Shown: positions 45,097 through 55,044 of the stretch, piece after piece | How the letters are laid out: every line of letters begins with the position of its first letter | Numbering within the stretch: position 1 is the first letter of the stretch | Assembly (NCBI RefSeq): GCF_014353015.1 | Contig: NZ_CP060704.1 | Coordinates: forward strand, 1,947,001 to 2,011,000 | Length of the DNA: 64,000 bases | Direction of reading: 5' to 3' | DNA from: Chitinimonas koreensis | Lineage (GTDB): Bacteria; Pseudomonadota; Gammaproteobacteria; Burkholderiales; Chitinimonadaceae | Made by a program: the position numbers and the translations under genes | The notes under the pieces: model-generated | The model's database searches: none | What the model saw: the letters and a program-made list of their open reading frames with translations, nothing else | What the model was told of the DNA's origin: nothing

Positions 45097-45813
45097 ATGA
45101 CGATTCGCACGCTCATCCGCTCGACCATGCTCACCGGCCTGGTCGTCGCGACGTCCGCTCAGGCCTTCGCCTGCGGCGAAGACGCTTACATCGGCCAGAT
45201 CTGCATCATGGCGGGCAGCTATTGCCCGGCCAACACCGTGGAACCGCAGGGACAACTGCTGTCCATCAACACCTACCAGGCGCTCTATTCGCTGGTGGGC
45301 TGCAACACCTACTCCGGCGGCGATTGCCGCACCACTTTCGGAATCCCCGACCTGCGCGGCCGCGCGCCGGTCGGCTGGGGCCAGGGACCGGGCCTGACCG
45401 CCCATCCGATGGGCCAGAAGTTCGGCCAGGAGAGCGTGGTGCAGACCGTCGCCATGCTGGCCGCGCACACCCATGGCGCGACCTACACTCCGGGCGGCGG
45501 CGGCACGTCGGGCAGCAGCGTGCAGGTCAAGGCGCGCCAGGCGTCCGGCACTTCCGATACGCCGCAGGCCGGCTCCATGCTGGGGCAGAGCAGCACGACC
45601 TCGAGCGAGCAGGTCAATCTCTACCTGGATCCCACCGTGACCAGCGGGACCGACGTGGCGCTCGGCGGCGTTTCCGGCGGCGGCGGCTCGTCCAGCGGCG
45701 GCACGGTGACGATCGCCACCAGCGGCGGCGGCATGCCGATCCCCACGGTGCCGCCGCAGATCGCGCTGCGCTACTGCCTGGTCGTCAACGGCCTCTATCC
45801 GCCGCGCCCGTAA
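45097..45813 (+). CDS. Secreted tail-collar (microcystin-dependent-type) protein 2
   Basis: The 238-residue protein from the ATG at 45097 (AGGAGG upstream) is a tandem duplicate of the preceding gene. It has a signal peptide ending SAQAFA, cysteines shared with copy 1 (FACGEDAYIGQICIM, GSYCPAN, VGCNTY, GGDCRTT, LRYCLVV), the collar motif FGIPDLRGRAPVGWGQG and a Gly/Ser-rich segment (GGVSGGGGSSSGG). Phage collar proteins lack signal peptides. Export plus cysteines suggests a periplasmic or surface protein. No other phage genes are nearby. Confidence 0.88.
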   Translation: MTIRTLIRSTMLTGLVVATSAQAFACGEDAYIGQICIMAGSYCPANTVEPQGQLLSINTYQALYSLVGCNTYSGGDCRTTFGIPDLRGRAPVGWGQGPGLTAHPMGQKFGQESVVQTVAMLAAHTHGATYTPGGGGTSGSSVQVKARQASGTSDTPQAGSMLGQSSTTSSEQVNLYLDPTVTSGTDVALGGVSGGGGSSSGGTVTIATSGGGMPIPTVPPQIALRYCLVVNGLYPPRP

Positions 45814-45831
45814 CGGTCCGGCCGCGGTGAA

Positions 45832-45868
45832 ACGACGAAGGGAGGCGGGTATCGCCTCCCTTCGTCGT
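45832..45868 (+). terminator. Strong hairpin after the collar genes
   Basis: A perfect 16-bp stem (acgacgaagggaggcg and its complement) with a 5-base loop begins about 20 bases after the stop of collar gene 2. No T-run follows, so termination would depend on hairpin strength. The rest of the 333-base gap up to 46148 holds no gene but has two palindromes. Confidence 0.6.
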
Positions 45869-46040
45869 GTACCGGCCTGGCGTTTCTCCCGGTCCCTGTC
45901 TCCAGCTCTGGCCGGCGGCTTCGCTCCTCGCACCTCGATGACATCTTTGTAATCCGGCCGCCATCCAGGCCGCCATTCCCTTCCGCTGTAATGGCCGGCA
46001 TACGGGCGCTCCACGCGCCGGACCGGGTCCGGCGGCGCGA

Positions 46041-46056
46041 ATGGGAAAAATCCCAT
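46041..46056. promoter_or_regulatory. Palindrome ATGGGA-AAAA-TCCCAT, possible operator
   Basis: Perfect 6-bp arms around AAAA, about 90 bases before the next gene. The shape fits an operator half-site pair, but no regulator is identified. Confidence 0.3.
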
Positions 46057-46072
46057 CGTGCGGGCCGGCCGA

Positions 46073-46090
46073 ATACGACGCGCGTCGTAT
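46073..46090. promoter_or_regulatory. Perfect 18-bp palindrome ATACGACGCGCGTCGTAT, possible operator
   Basis: An uninterrupted 18-bp dyad lies 57 bases before the ATG at 46148, a typical place for a TetR- or MarR-like operator. Chance occurrence of a perfect 18-mer palindrome here is low. The binding protein is unknown. Confidence 0.4.
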
Positions 46091-46147
46091 GTGAGCCGGC
46101 CGGACGCCTCCCTAACATCCAGCCCATCACAAACAGGGAGATCGTCG

Positions 46148-46759
46148 ATGACGAATCAGGCCATCGTTCAATGGACCGGCCGCCTGCGCCGCGACGGCAA
46201 GCAATCGGTCGCCGCCCTCGCCGAGCGCACGCTGCGCCGGCTGCGCAGCGAACCGGGCTTTGCCGGTTTCAGCCAGATGATCCGGCCCAAGGAAGCCGAG
46301 CTGCACTGGCTGATGGCCTTCGACGACACCGCTGCGCTCAAGGCCTTCATCGACGGCAACCATACCGCGCTGTTCCAGGACGCCCAGTCCGTCGCCGAGC
46401 TCGAGCCGGCCTTCCTGTCGCGCCGCCCGGTGCACTACCGCGTGCCGCACGCGGCGCGGCCCAAGCTGATGGTGCAGCTGGCCGCCATGCTGTCGGCCAA
46501 GGCCGCCGGCCGCGAGCTGGTGCCCGAGATGGCGGCGCTGATCCGCTCGATGCAGGGCATCGACAGCTTCTGCGGCCTCGACTGGCTGCTCGACCCCGAT
46601 TTCGGCACCACCCAGGTACTGACCTACTGGTCCGATCCGCAAGGTTTCAAGCATTACCTCGACGCCAATCCGGCCGAACTGGCCGGCTTCCTCGACGGCA
46701 TCGCCGAAAAGATGATGCCGCTGGCGCCGTACGTGATCATCGACGAGCAGGCCGCCTGA
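46148..46759 (+). CDS. Tandem dimeric alpha/beta-barrel (ABM-like) protein
   Basis: The product is 203 residues from the ATG at 46148 (GGGAG upstream). Two related halves are visible. Residues 1-95 contain FAGFSQMIRP and AFDDTAALKAFIDGNHTALF. Residues 105-203 contain FCGLDWLLDPDF and YWSDPQGFKHYLDANPAEL. This is the pattern of ferredoxin-like antibiotic-biosynthesis monooxygenase barrels, with both halves in one chain. No cofactor site can be read. It lies 56 bases before the giant RTX gene and may share a transcript. Its function is unknown. Confidence 0.6.
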   Translation: MTNQAIVQWTGRLRRDGKQSVAALAERTLRRLRSEPGFAGFSQMIRPKEAELHWLMAFDDTAALKAFIDGNHTALFQDAQSVAELEPAFLSRRPVHYRVPHAARPKLMVQLAAMLSAKAAGRELVPEMAALIRSMQGIDSFCGLDWLLDPDFGTTQVLTYWSDPQGFKHYLDANPAELAGFLDGIAEKMMPLAPYVIIDEQAA

Positions 46760-47496
46760 GGCGGCGCTGAGCGCGACAACAGTAGCAACAAGCAGGGCAA
46801 TCCAAGGAGAAGAAAATGGGTGTTTTAGGCTGGCTCAAGAAGAACGTCGCCGATCCGATAGTCGATACCGCCAAGCAGTGGGCCAACACGGTCAGCAATG
46901 CCTGGAACGACATCAACGACGAGATCAACGACATCGGCAAGGCGTTCGCCGAACTCGGCGACGATCTCAAGGATCTGGCCGACAGCATCGTCAAGCTCGG
47001 TTATACCAACGTCCAGCTCGGCGGCGGCAACGACAACTACACCGCGTCGTCGATCGGCGCCAACATCGTCAAGGGCGGCGGCGGCAACGACACCCTCACC
47101 GTCACGGCCGGCGCCTACAACACGCTGTTCGGCGAGGACGGCAACGACACCCTGGTCATCAAGGTCGGCGCCTACAACAAGATCGACGGCGGCAGCGGCG
47201 ACGACACCATCCGCATCTACGTCGGCGCCTACAACAAGGTCTTCGGCGGCGACGGCAGCGACAACATCGAGATCTCGGCCGGCGCCTACGCCGACATCGA
47301 CGCCGGCGGCGGCAACAACACCATCACCAGCACCAGCGGCTACAACGAGATCGACGCCGGCACCGGCGACGACAAGGTCACCGCCTACGGCGGCTACAAC
47401 GACATCGACGTCGGCCAGGGCAACAACACCGTCTACGCGGCCGGCGGCGGCAACAAGATCGCCACCTACGGCGGCAACGACAATATCCAGGCCTAC

Positions 47497-48305
47497 GGCG
47501 GCTCCAACGTCGTCAACGCCGGCGACGGCAACAACAGCGTCACCGTCGGCGGCGCCAGCAACAGCGTGACCACCGGCAGCGGCAACGATACCGTCAGCGC
47601 CGACGGCGTCAGCAACAGCATCACGACCGGCGCCGGCAACGACAAGGTCACCGTGACCGCGGCCAGCAATACCGTCAACGTCGGCAGCGGCGACAACACC
47701 GTCAGCGCCGGGGCGGCTACAACAAGATCAGCGCCGAGGGCGGCAGCGACAACATCAGCGCGGTCGGCGGCTACAACACCGTGGCGGCCGGCGACGGCAA
47801 CAACACCGTCAGCGTCGGCGGCGCCGGCAACAAGGTCACCAGCGGCAGCGGCAACGACAGCGTGACCGCCGACGGCGTCAGCAACAACATCTCCACCGGC
47901 GGCGGCAACGACAGCGTGACGGTCAAGGCGGCCAGCAACGTGGTCAACGTCGGCAGCGGCGACAACACCGTCAGCGCCGCGGGCGGCTACAACCAGGTCA
48001 CCGCCGAAGGCGGCAGCGACAAGATCAGCGCGGTGGGCGGCTACAACACCGTGACCGCCGGCGACGGCAACAACACGGTGGACGTCGGCGGCGCCGGCAA
48101 CAAGGTCACCGCCGGCAGCGGCAACGACGCGGTGACGGCCGACGGCGTCAGCAACACCATCTCGACCGGCGCAGGCAACGACAACGTGACGGTCAAGGCG
48201 GCCAGCAACGTGGTCAACGTCGGCAGCGGCGACAACACCGTCAGCGCGGCCGGCGGCTACAACGAGATCACCGCCGAGGGCGGCAGCGACAACATCACCG
48301 CCGCC
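47497..48305 (+). repeat. Three tandem 270-bp units inside the giant gene
   Basis: Units begin at 47497, 47766 and 48036, each encoding five 18-residue repeats (90 residues). Units 2 and 3 are exactly 270 bases. Unit 1 is 269, which pinpoints the deleted base that breaks the frame. Confidence 0.85.
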
Positions 48306-48947
48306 GGCGCCTACAACAAGGTGACCGCGGGCGACGGCAACAACACCGTCAAGCTCGCCGGCGCGCAGAACACGGTCACGGCCGGCTCGGGCAGCGACTC
48401 GATCATCGCCGACGGCGCCAGCAACACCATCTACACCAACGGCGGCGACGACTGGGTCAAGCTCAACGCGGCCAGCAACGTGCTCAACGTCGGCGACGGC
48501 AACAACACCGTGATCGCCAACGCGGCCTCCAACGTCATCACCGCCGGCGGCGGCAGCGACAACATCACCACCGCGGGCGGCTACAACCAGATCGCCGCGG
48601 GCGACGGCGCCAACACCATCAGCGCCGCCGGCGGCTACAACAAGATCACCGCGGGCAGCCAGAACGACAACGTGTCGGCCGCCGGCGCCGGCAACGAAGT
48701 CACCACCGGCAGCGGCGACGACACCGTCAAGGTGGTCGGTGCCGGCAACGTGGTCGATACCTCGGGTGCGGCGACCTACGCCACGGAAGTCACCTACACC
48801 ACGGTCAAGATGCCGCTGATCGGCAGCATCAAGATCCCGACCGGCACCATCACCACGCTGGTCAGCAACGACAACGACACGGTGAATGCCGAAGGCGGCG
48901 CCAACGTGATCAAGGTCGGCGACGGCGACAACACGGTGACCGCCGTG

Positions 48948-50567
48948 GGCGGCTACAACAAGGTCACCAGCGGCGCGGGCCTCGACAGGATCACGGTCGC
49001 GGGCGGCGGCAACGAAGTGAACGCCGGCGCGGGCAACAACGTGGTCAGCGCGGCCGGTGCCGGCAACGTGGTCACCACCGGCAGCGGCAACGACAGCATC
49101 ACCACCGACGGCGCAGCCAACGTGGTCAAGGCCGGCGCGGGCAACAACACCATCAACGCGGCCGGCGGCACCAACGTCATCACCACCGAAGGCGGCGACG
49201 ACAGCATCACCGCCGCGGGCGCCACCAACGTCATCACGGCCGGCGACGGCGCCAATACCGTCACCGCGCTGGGCGGCTACAACAAGGTCACCACCGGCTC
49301 GGGCCTGGACCGCATCACCGTGGCCGGCGGCGGCAACGAAGTGAGCGCCGGCGCGGGCGACAACGTGATCAAGGCGGCAGGCGCCGGCAACGTGGTCACC
49401 ACGGCCGGCGGAAACGACAACATCACCACCGACGGCGCGGCCAACGTGGTGTCGGCCGGTGCGGGCAACAACACCATCAACGCGGCCGGCGGCACCAACG
49501 TCATCACCACCGAGGGCGGCAACGACAGCATCACCGCCGCGGGCGCCACCAACACCATCACGGCCGGCGACGGCGCCAACACCGTCACCGCGCTGGGCGG
49601 CTACAACCAGGTCACCGCCGGCAGCGGCGTCGACACGGTCAAGGTCGCCGGCGGCTACAACAAGGTCAACGTCGGCGCGGGCGACAACACGGTCACCGCG
49701 GCCGGCGCCGGCAACGAGATCACCTCGACCGGCGGCAACGACAGCATCACCACCGACGGCGCGGCCAACGTGGTCAAGGCCGGCGCAGGCAACAACACCG
49801 TCAACGCGGCCGGCGGCGCCAACGTCATCACCACCGAGGGCGGCAACGACAGCATCACCGCCGCGGGCGCCACCAACGTCATCACGGCCGGCGACGGCAG
49901 CAACGTCGTCACCGCGCTGGGCGGCTACAACCAGGTCACCGCCGGCAGCGGCGTCGACACGGTCAAGGTCGCGGGCGGCTACAACAAGGTCAACGTCGGT
50001 GCCGGCGACAACACGGTTACCGCGGCCGGCGCCGGCAACGAGATCACCGCGACCGGCGGCAACGACAACGTCACCACCGACGGCGCGGCCAACGTGGTCA
50101 AGGCCGGCGCGGGCAACAACACCATCAACGCGGCCGGCGGCGCCAACGTCATCACCACCGAGGGCGGCAACGACGCCATCAAGGCGGTCGGCGGCGCCAA
50201 CGTGATCACGGCCGGCGACGGCGCGAACACCATCACCGCCGAGGGCGGCTACAACAAGATCTCCGCCGGCAGCGGCGTCGACACCGTCAAGGCTTACGGC
50301 GGCGGCAACGAGATCAGCGTCGGCGCGGGCGACAACGTGATCACCGCGGCCGGTGCCGGCAACGTGGTCACCACCACCGGCGGCAACGACAACATCACCA
50401 CCGACGGTGCGGCCAACGTGGTCAAGGCCGGCGCGGGCAACAACACCATCAACGCGGCCGGCGGTGCCAACGTCATCACCACCGAAGGCGGCAACGACGC
50501 CATCAAGGCGGTCGGCGGCGCCAACGTCATCACGGCCGGCGACGGCGTGAACACCATCACCGCCGAG
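48948..50567 (+). repeat. Five tandem 324-bp units inside the giant gene
   Basis: Near-identical units begin at 48948, 49272, 49596, 49920 and 50244, with a sixth, diverging unit from 50568. Each encodes 108 residues, six 18-residue repeats in fixed order beginning GGYNKV or GGYNQV. Regular spacing indicates recent amplification. Confidence 0.9.
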
Positions 50568-53500
50568 GGCGGCTACAACAAGATCACCGCGGGCAGCGGC
50601 GTCGACACCATCAAGGCCTACGGTGGCGGCAACGAGATCGCCGCGGGCGACGGCGCCAACAGCATCCTGGCCGAGGGCGGCGCCAACGTGATCAAGGCCG
50701 GCAGCGGTGCCGACAGCATCACCGCCAACGGCGCCGCCAACGTCATCGACGCCGGCGGCGGCAACAACACCATCACCGCCGGCGGCGTGGCCAACGTGAT
50801 CGACGCCGGCAGCGGCAACGACACCATCACCGGCTGGGGCGGCGCCAACGTGATCGACGCCGGTTCGGGCGACAATCAGATCACCGTCGGCGGCGGCGCC
50901 AACGTGGTCGACACCGACGGCGGCAAGGACACCATCTACGCCGCGGGCGGCGCCAACGTGCTGACGCTGGGCGGCGGCAACGACTTCGCGCTGGCCATCG
51001 GCGGCGCCAACGTGGTGACTACCGGCAGCGGCAACGACACCGTGGTCGAGCTCGGCGGCGCCAACGCGATCTACGCCGAGGACGGCAACGACAACCTGAT
51101 CGCGGCCGGCGGCGCCAACCTGGTGATCGAGACCGGCGGCAACAGCAACATCCTGGTCGCCGGCGGCATCAACGTGGTCTACACCGGCGGCGGCGACAAC
51201 AAGATCGGCGCGCTCGGCGCGGCCAACGCGCTGGTCAGCAACGCCGGCGGCAACATCGAGGCGGCGGTCGGCAACTACAACGTGATGCTGGCCAATAGCG
51301 ACAAGAACGTGATGGTGGCGGCCGGCACCGGCAACCTGGTGGCGACCACCGTCGGCGGCAACACGGTGGTGGCGGTCGGCGCCGCCAACGTGATCCTGAC
51401 CGAGGTCGGCGGCATGGTGAAGGCCGGCGCCAAGGGCCTGGGCGACGTGCTCGGCGACGCGGTCGACAGCAAGGACGCCGCCGCGGCGATCGACAGCGCG
51501 GCCGACCAGATCACCGGCGCCATCAACAGCGGCTCGGGCCAGGACATCGTGGTCGCGGTCGGCGGCACCAACGTGATCTACACCGGCGGCGGCAACGACA
51601 TCGTCACCGCGGTGGGCGCCAACAACATCGTGCTGGCCAACGGCGGCGACAACGTCACCACCGCGCTCGGCGCCAACAACATCGTCCTGAACACCGCCGG
51701 CGACAACATCGTCACCGCGGTCGGCAGCAACAACGTGGTGCTGACCGGCCTGGGCGACGGCCTGACCGACCTCGCCGGCATGCTCGACGACGCGGTCGGC
51801 GACAACGTGACCGGCGCGATCGAGCAGTTCCTCGGCGACAACCTGGCGCAGGGCGCCGGCGACGACGTGGTGACCGCGATCGGCTCGACCAACGTGATCT
51901 ACACCGGCTCGGGCGACGACATCGTCACCGCGCTCGGCTCGACCAACGTGGTGTGGAGCGGCACGGGCGACGACGTGGTGACCGCGGTCGGCTCCAACAA
52001 CATCGTCTGGGCCGACGGCGGCGCCGACGTGGTGACGGCCATCGGCAGCAACAACCTGGTGGTGACCGGCAACTACATGGAAGTCGCCGCTACGGCGGTC
52101 GGCCTGGTCGATTCGATCGCGGCCGGCGTGGCGGCCACCGACCTGGTCGGCCAGGCGGGCCTGTCGGACGCCGCGGTGGCGGCCAACGGCACCGAGGTGG
52201 TGACCGTGCTGGGCAAGAACAACGTGGTGGTCGGCGGCAGCGCCGACACGGTGGTGACCGCGCTGGGCCAGAACAACCTGCTGGTGACCGGCGCCGGCGA
52301 CGACGTGATCACGGCCGTCGGCAGCAAGACCGGCATCGTCGCGGGCGCCGGCAACGACGTGGTGACCGCGCTCGGTACCTACAACGTGGTGGTGGCGGGC
52401 GAGGGCGACAACATCGTCACCACCGTCGGCACCGGCAACCTGGTCGAAGGCGGCTCGGGCGACGACGTGCTGACCTCGCTGGCCTACGGCAGCGCCAGCA
52501 GCACCCACAGCGTCAACGGCAACATCCTGATCGGCGGCGACGGCCACAACGTGATGACCCTGGTCGGCACCGACAACCTGGCGGTCAGCGGCAGCGGCAG
52601 CGACACGCTGGTGATGGTGTCCTACGGCGGCGGCCAGACCAGCAAAAGCGAAGTGGCCGAGGAGGGCAGCGACCAGACCACCGAGAGCACCACGACCTAC
52701 AACACCCAGTTCAACGTGGCCTGGACCGGCGCCGGCGACGACACCGCGGTGGTCTACGGCGACCACAACGTGCTGCTGACCGACAGCGGCGACGACTTCA
52801 TCGTGGTGGTCAACGACGGCAGCAAGCTCAACTACGACAGCACCACGACCACCACCACCGAGGCCGACGACGGCACCACCTCGACCGACACCAGCAAGAG
52901 CCACCTCAGCGTCGACACCGCCTTCAACTTCGTCCACTCGGGCAGCGGCGACGACACCATGGTGCTGGCCGGCACCTCGACCGTGGCGATGGGCGCCGAG
53001 GGCGACGACCTGATCGTGACCGCCGCACAGAACAACATCGCCATCGGCGGCGCCGGCCGCGACGTGCTGATCGGCCTGTCCGAAGCCACGGTGTTCAACA
53101 CCATGGAAAGCCTGGTCGAGAGCGACTTCGAGTCGGCCGGCGACTGGGTCGGCGTGGCGATGGACGCCAACTTCCTGCGCTCGCAGTACAAGTCGCTGAG
53201 CAGCGGCAACCTGGGCGACCTGAACCTGGTCGGCAACGTGCTGCTGGGCGGCGAGGGCGACGACGTGGTGTTCTCCACCACCGCCGGCACCTACGTCAGC
53301 GGCGGCGCCGGCGACGACGTGATGCTGGGCCTGGGCTGGGGCCTGATCGACCAACTGCTGACCAGCGACGCCAATTCGCTGAACTCGGCCTGGGAGGACG
53401 TGGGCACCGGCTTCGACGCCATCACCCACTACCTGACCGATACGCTGATGGAAGACCTCGCCAGCGCCTGGTCCGGCATCGCCTCGATGATCAAGGACGA

Positions 53501-54501
53501 GCTCAGCGACGCCACCGTCTCGGCCGGTTCGCTGCTCGATACCGTCGACGGCGTCACCAGCAGCGCGGTCGGCGCGGTGTCGAACGTCACCGGCCTGTCG
53601 TCGGCCGACTTCAGCCTGGCCGACGTGCTCAAGCCGCTGCTCGAGGGCGGCGCCGACGGCCTGTCGACCGCGGTCGACGGCGTGTCGAGCGGCTTCGACT
53701 ACGTGGCCGACGCCGACGTGTCGAGCAGCATCTCCAGCGGCCTGGAATGGCTCGGCGACAAGGTCTCGAGCGGCACCGGCGCGGCGTTCGAAGGCGTCGA
53801 CTGGCTGACCAACCAGGTCGGCATCGACCTCAACCTGGACGAGTTCAACGGCGTCGAAGGCCTGGTGGGCGGCTTCCTGGCCTACCTGGTCGGCTACAAG
53901 TACGCCGGCGACAACGACCTCACCGGCGGCGCCGGCAACGACAAGCTGTACAGCGGCATGGGCGACGACGACCTGCGCGGCGGCGCCGGCAGCGATACCT
54001 ACGTGATCTCGATCGGCGATGGCCGCGACACGATCTACGACGTGGCCGGCGGCCACGACACGGTCAAGCTGGCGGCCAACCACCTGTTCGACGTCGAGCT
54101 CAGCGCCGACAACCTGAAGGTCGACATCGACGGCGACGATCTGGTCGTCAACTACGTGGTCGGCGAGAAGTCCTACGCCCGCATCACCATCGCCGACTAC
54201 CAGTCGGTCGACGTCGACACGCTGCAACTGGTCGATGTCGACGGCAACACGGTGGCCTCGCTGTCGCTGGACACGCTGGCGGCCAACGCGGGCCACGGCG
54301 ACGGCGTCTACACCATGGCTTCGGGCTGGACGGCGGACCGGCTCGACCAGTTCTCCGAGCTGCTGATCGCGGCGCTGGAGAAGGGGCAGAGCGGGGTGGA
54401 AGCGGTGCTGGACAGCAACAGCGAGTCGGCCAGCGTCGAAACCTATGCCACGGCCAGCGACGTCGGCGGTGACCACGTCGGCTGATGCCGGTCTCCGGGG
54501 A

Positions 54502-54535
54502 ATGAAAAAGCCCGCCGAAAGGCGGGCTTTTTCAT
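54502..54535. terminator. Rho-independent terminator after the giant RTX gene
   Basis: A perfect 15-bp stem (atgaaaaagcccgcc / ggcgggctttttcat) with a GAAA loop and a T-run starts 16 bases after the stop. The A-run on the other side lets it serve convergent glnB too. Confidence 0.9.
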
Positions 54536-54617
54536 GGGGACTCGGCTATGCCGGTCCCTTTTCATCCTGGCCGAGGCGCGCGGCTCGTGCGTCGCCGCGA
54601 AACCTCGACGCTGCCGG

Positions 54618-54962
54618 TCAGACGGCGTCCGCGCCGGTCTCGCCGGTGCGGATGCGCACCACCTGCTCGACCGGGCTGACAAAGATCTTGCCGTCGCCGA
54701 TCTTGCCGGTGCGGGCCGCCTTGACGATGGCGTCGATCGCCGCGTCGACGCGGTCGGCGGTGATCACCACCTCGATCTTCACCTTGGGCAGGAAATCGAC
54801 CACGTACTCGGCACCGCGGTACAGCTCGGTGTGGCCCTTCTGGCGGCCGAAGCCCTTGACCTCGGCGACGGTGAGTCCGGTCACGCCGACCTCGGCCAGC
54901 GCCTCGCGCACTTCGTCGAGCTTGAACGGCTTGATGACGGCTTCGATCTTCTTCATGTCCAT
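54618..54962 (-). CDS. glnB: Nitrogen regulatory protein P-II
   Basis: P-II senses 2-oxoglutarate, ATP/ADP and glutamine and controls nitrogen metabolism. The 114-residue protein has the family start MKKIEAVIKPFKLDEVREAL, the T-loop KGHTELYRGAEYVVDF with the uridylylation tyrosine (about Y53 here), and the C-terminal GKIGDGKIFVSPVEQVVRIR signature. The start MDM is chosen because GGAG lies 8 bases upstream. GlnK is an alternative name. No amtB is adjacent, which favours GlnB. Confidence 0.95.
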   Translation of the reverse strand: MDMKKIEAVIKPFKLDEVREALAEVGVTGLTVAEVKGFGRQKGHTELYRGAEYVVDFLPKVKIEVVITADRVDAAIDAIVKAARTGKIGDGKIFVSPVEQVVRIRTGETGADAV

Positions 54963-54995
54963 GGTGTTCTCCGGGGAACGGTTGCTGCGGATATG

Positions 54996-55019
54996 ACAAG
55001 GGGCCTTGCGGCCCCTTGT
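54996..55019 (-). terminator. Hairpin between the PPIase gene and glnB
   Basis: A 10-bp perfect stem (acaaggggcc / ggccccttgt) around TTGC lies 26 bases past the PPIase stop on the minus strand. There is no long T-run, so it may only weaken read-through into glnB. Confidence 0.55.
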
Positions 55020-55044
55020 GCGTGCTGGCGATACGGCGGGACGA

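Larger units (their letters stand above)
46816..54485 (+). pseudogene. Giant repeat-solenoid RTX-type protein, probable T1SS cargo, split by one-base deletion
   Basis: The ATG at 46816 follows AAGGAGAAG. Codons 1-298 are in one frame. A missing base at about 47710 shifts the rest. One-base repair gives about 2,556 residues. There is no signal peptide but an amphipathic N-terminal helix region (about 1-60). Residues about 70-2,100 are 18-residue repeats (two nonapeptides such as AGGTNVITT and EGGDDSITA), mostly Asn where RTX has Asp. A helical region follows (about 2,180-2,360), then canonical RTX GGAGNDKLYSGMGDDDL and a T1SS-type acidic tail. The likely role is an exported surface or matrix protein. 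The split is probably an assembly error. Confidence 0.85.

Noticed and set aside
44282..45813. Prophage remnant
   Set aside because: Only collar-like domains are present, both with signal peptides. There is no integrase, capsid, terminase or attachment site.
47497..50567. Regular short repeats that might suggest a CRISPR array
   Set aside because: The repeats are contiguous coding 54-bp multiples without unique spacers, and no cas genes are present.
51953..54472. Alternative plus-strand frame of 839 codons within the giant gene
   Set aside because: It is Arg/Gln-rich shadow sequence generated by the repeat in a GC-rich codon context.
47493..54476. Antisense reading frame of more than 2,300 codons opposite the giant gene
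   Set aside because: It mirrors the Gly/Asn/Thr codon repeats. The translation is Val/Ala/Asp/His low-complexity with no family features, and the sense frame has clear RTX features.
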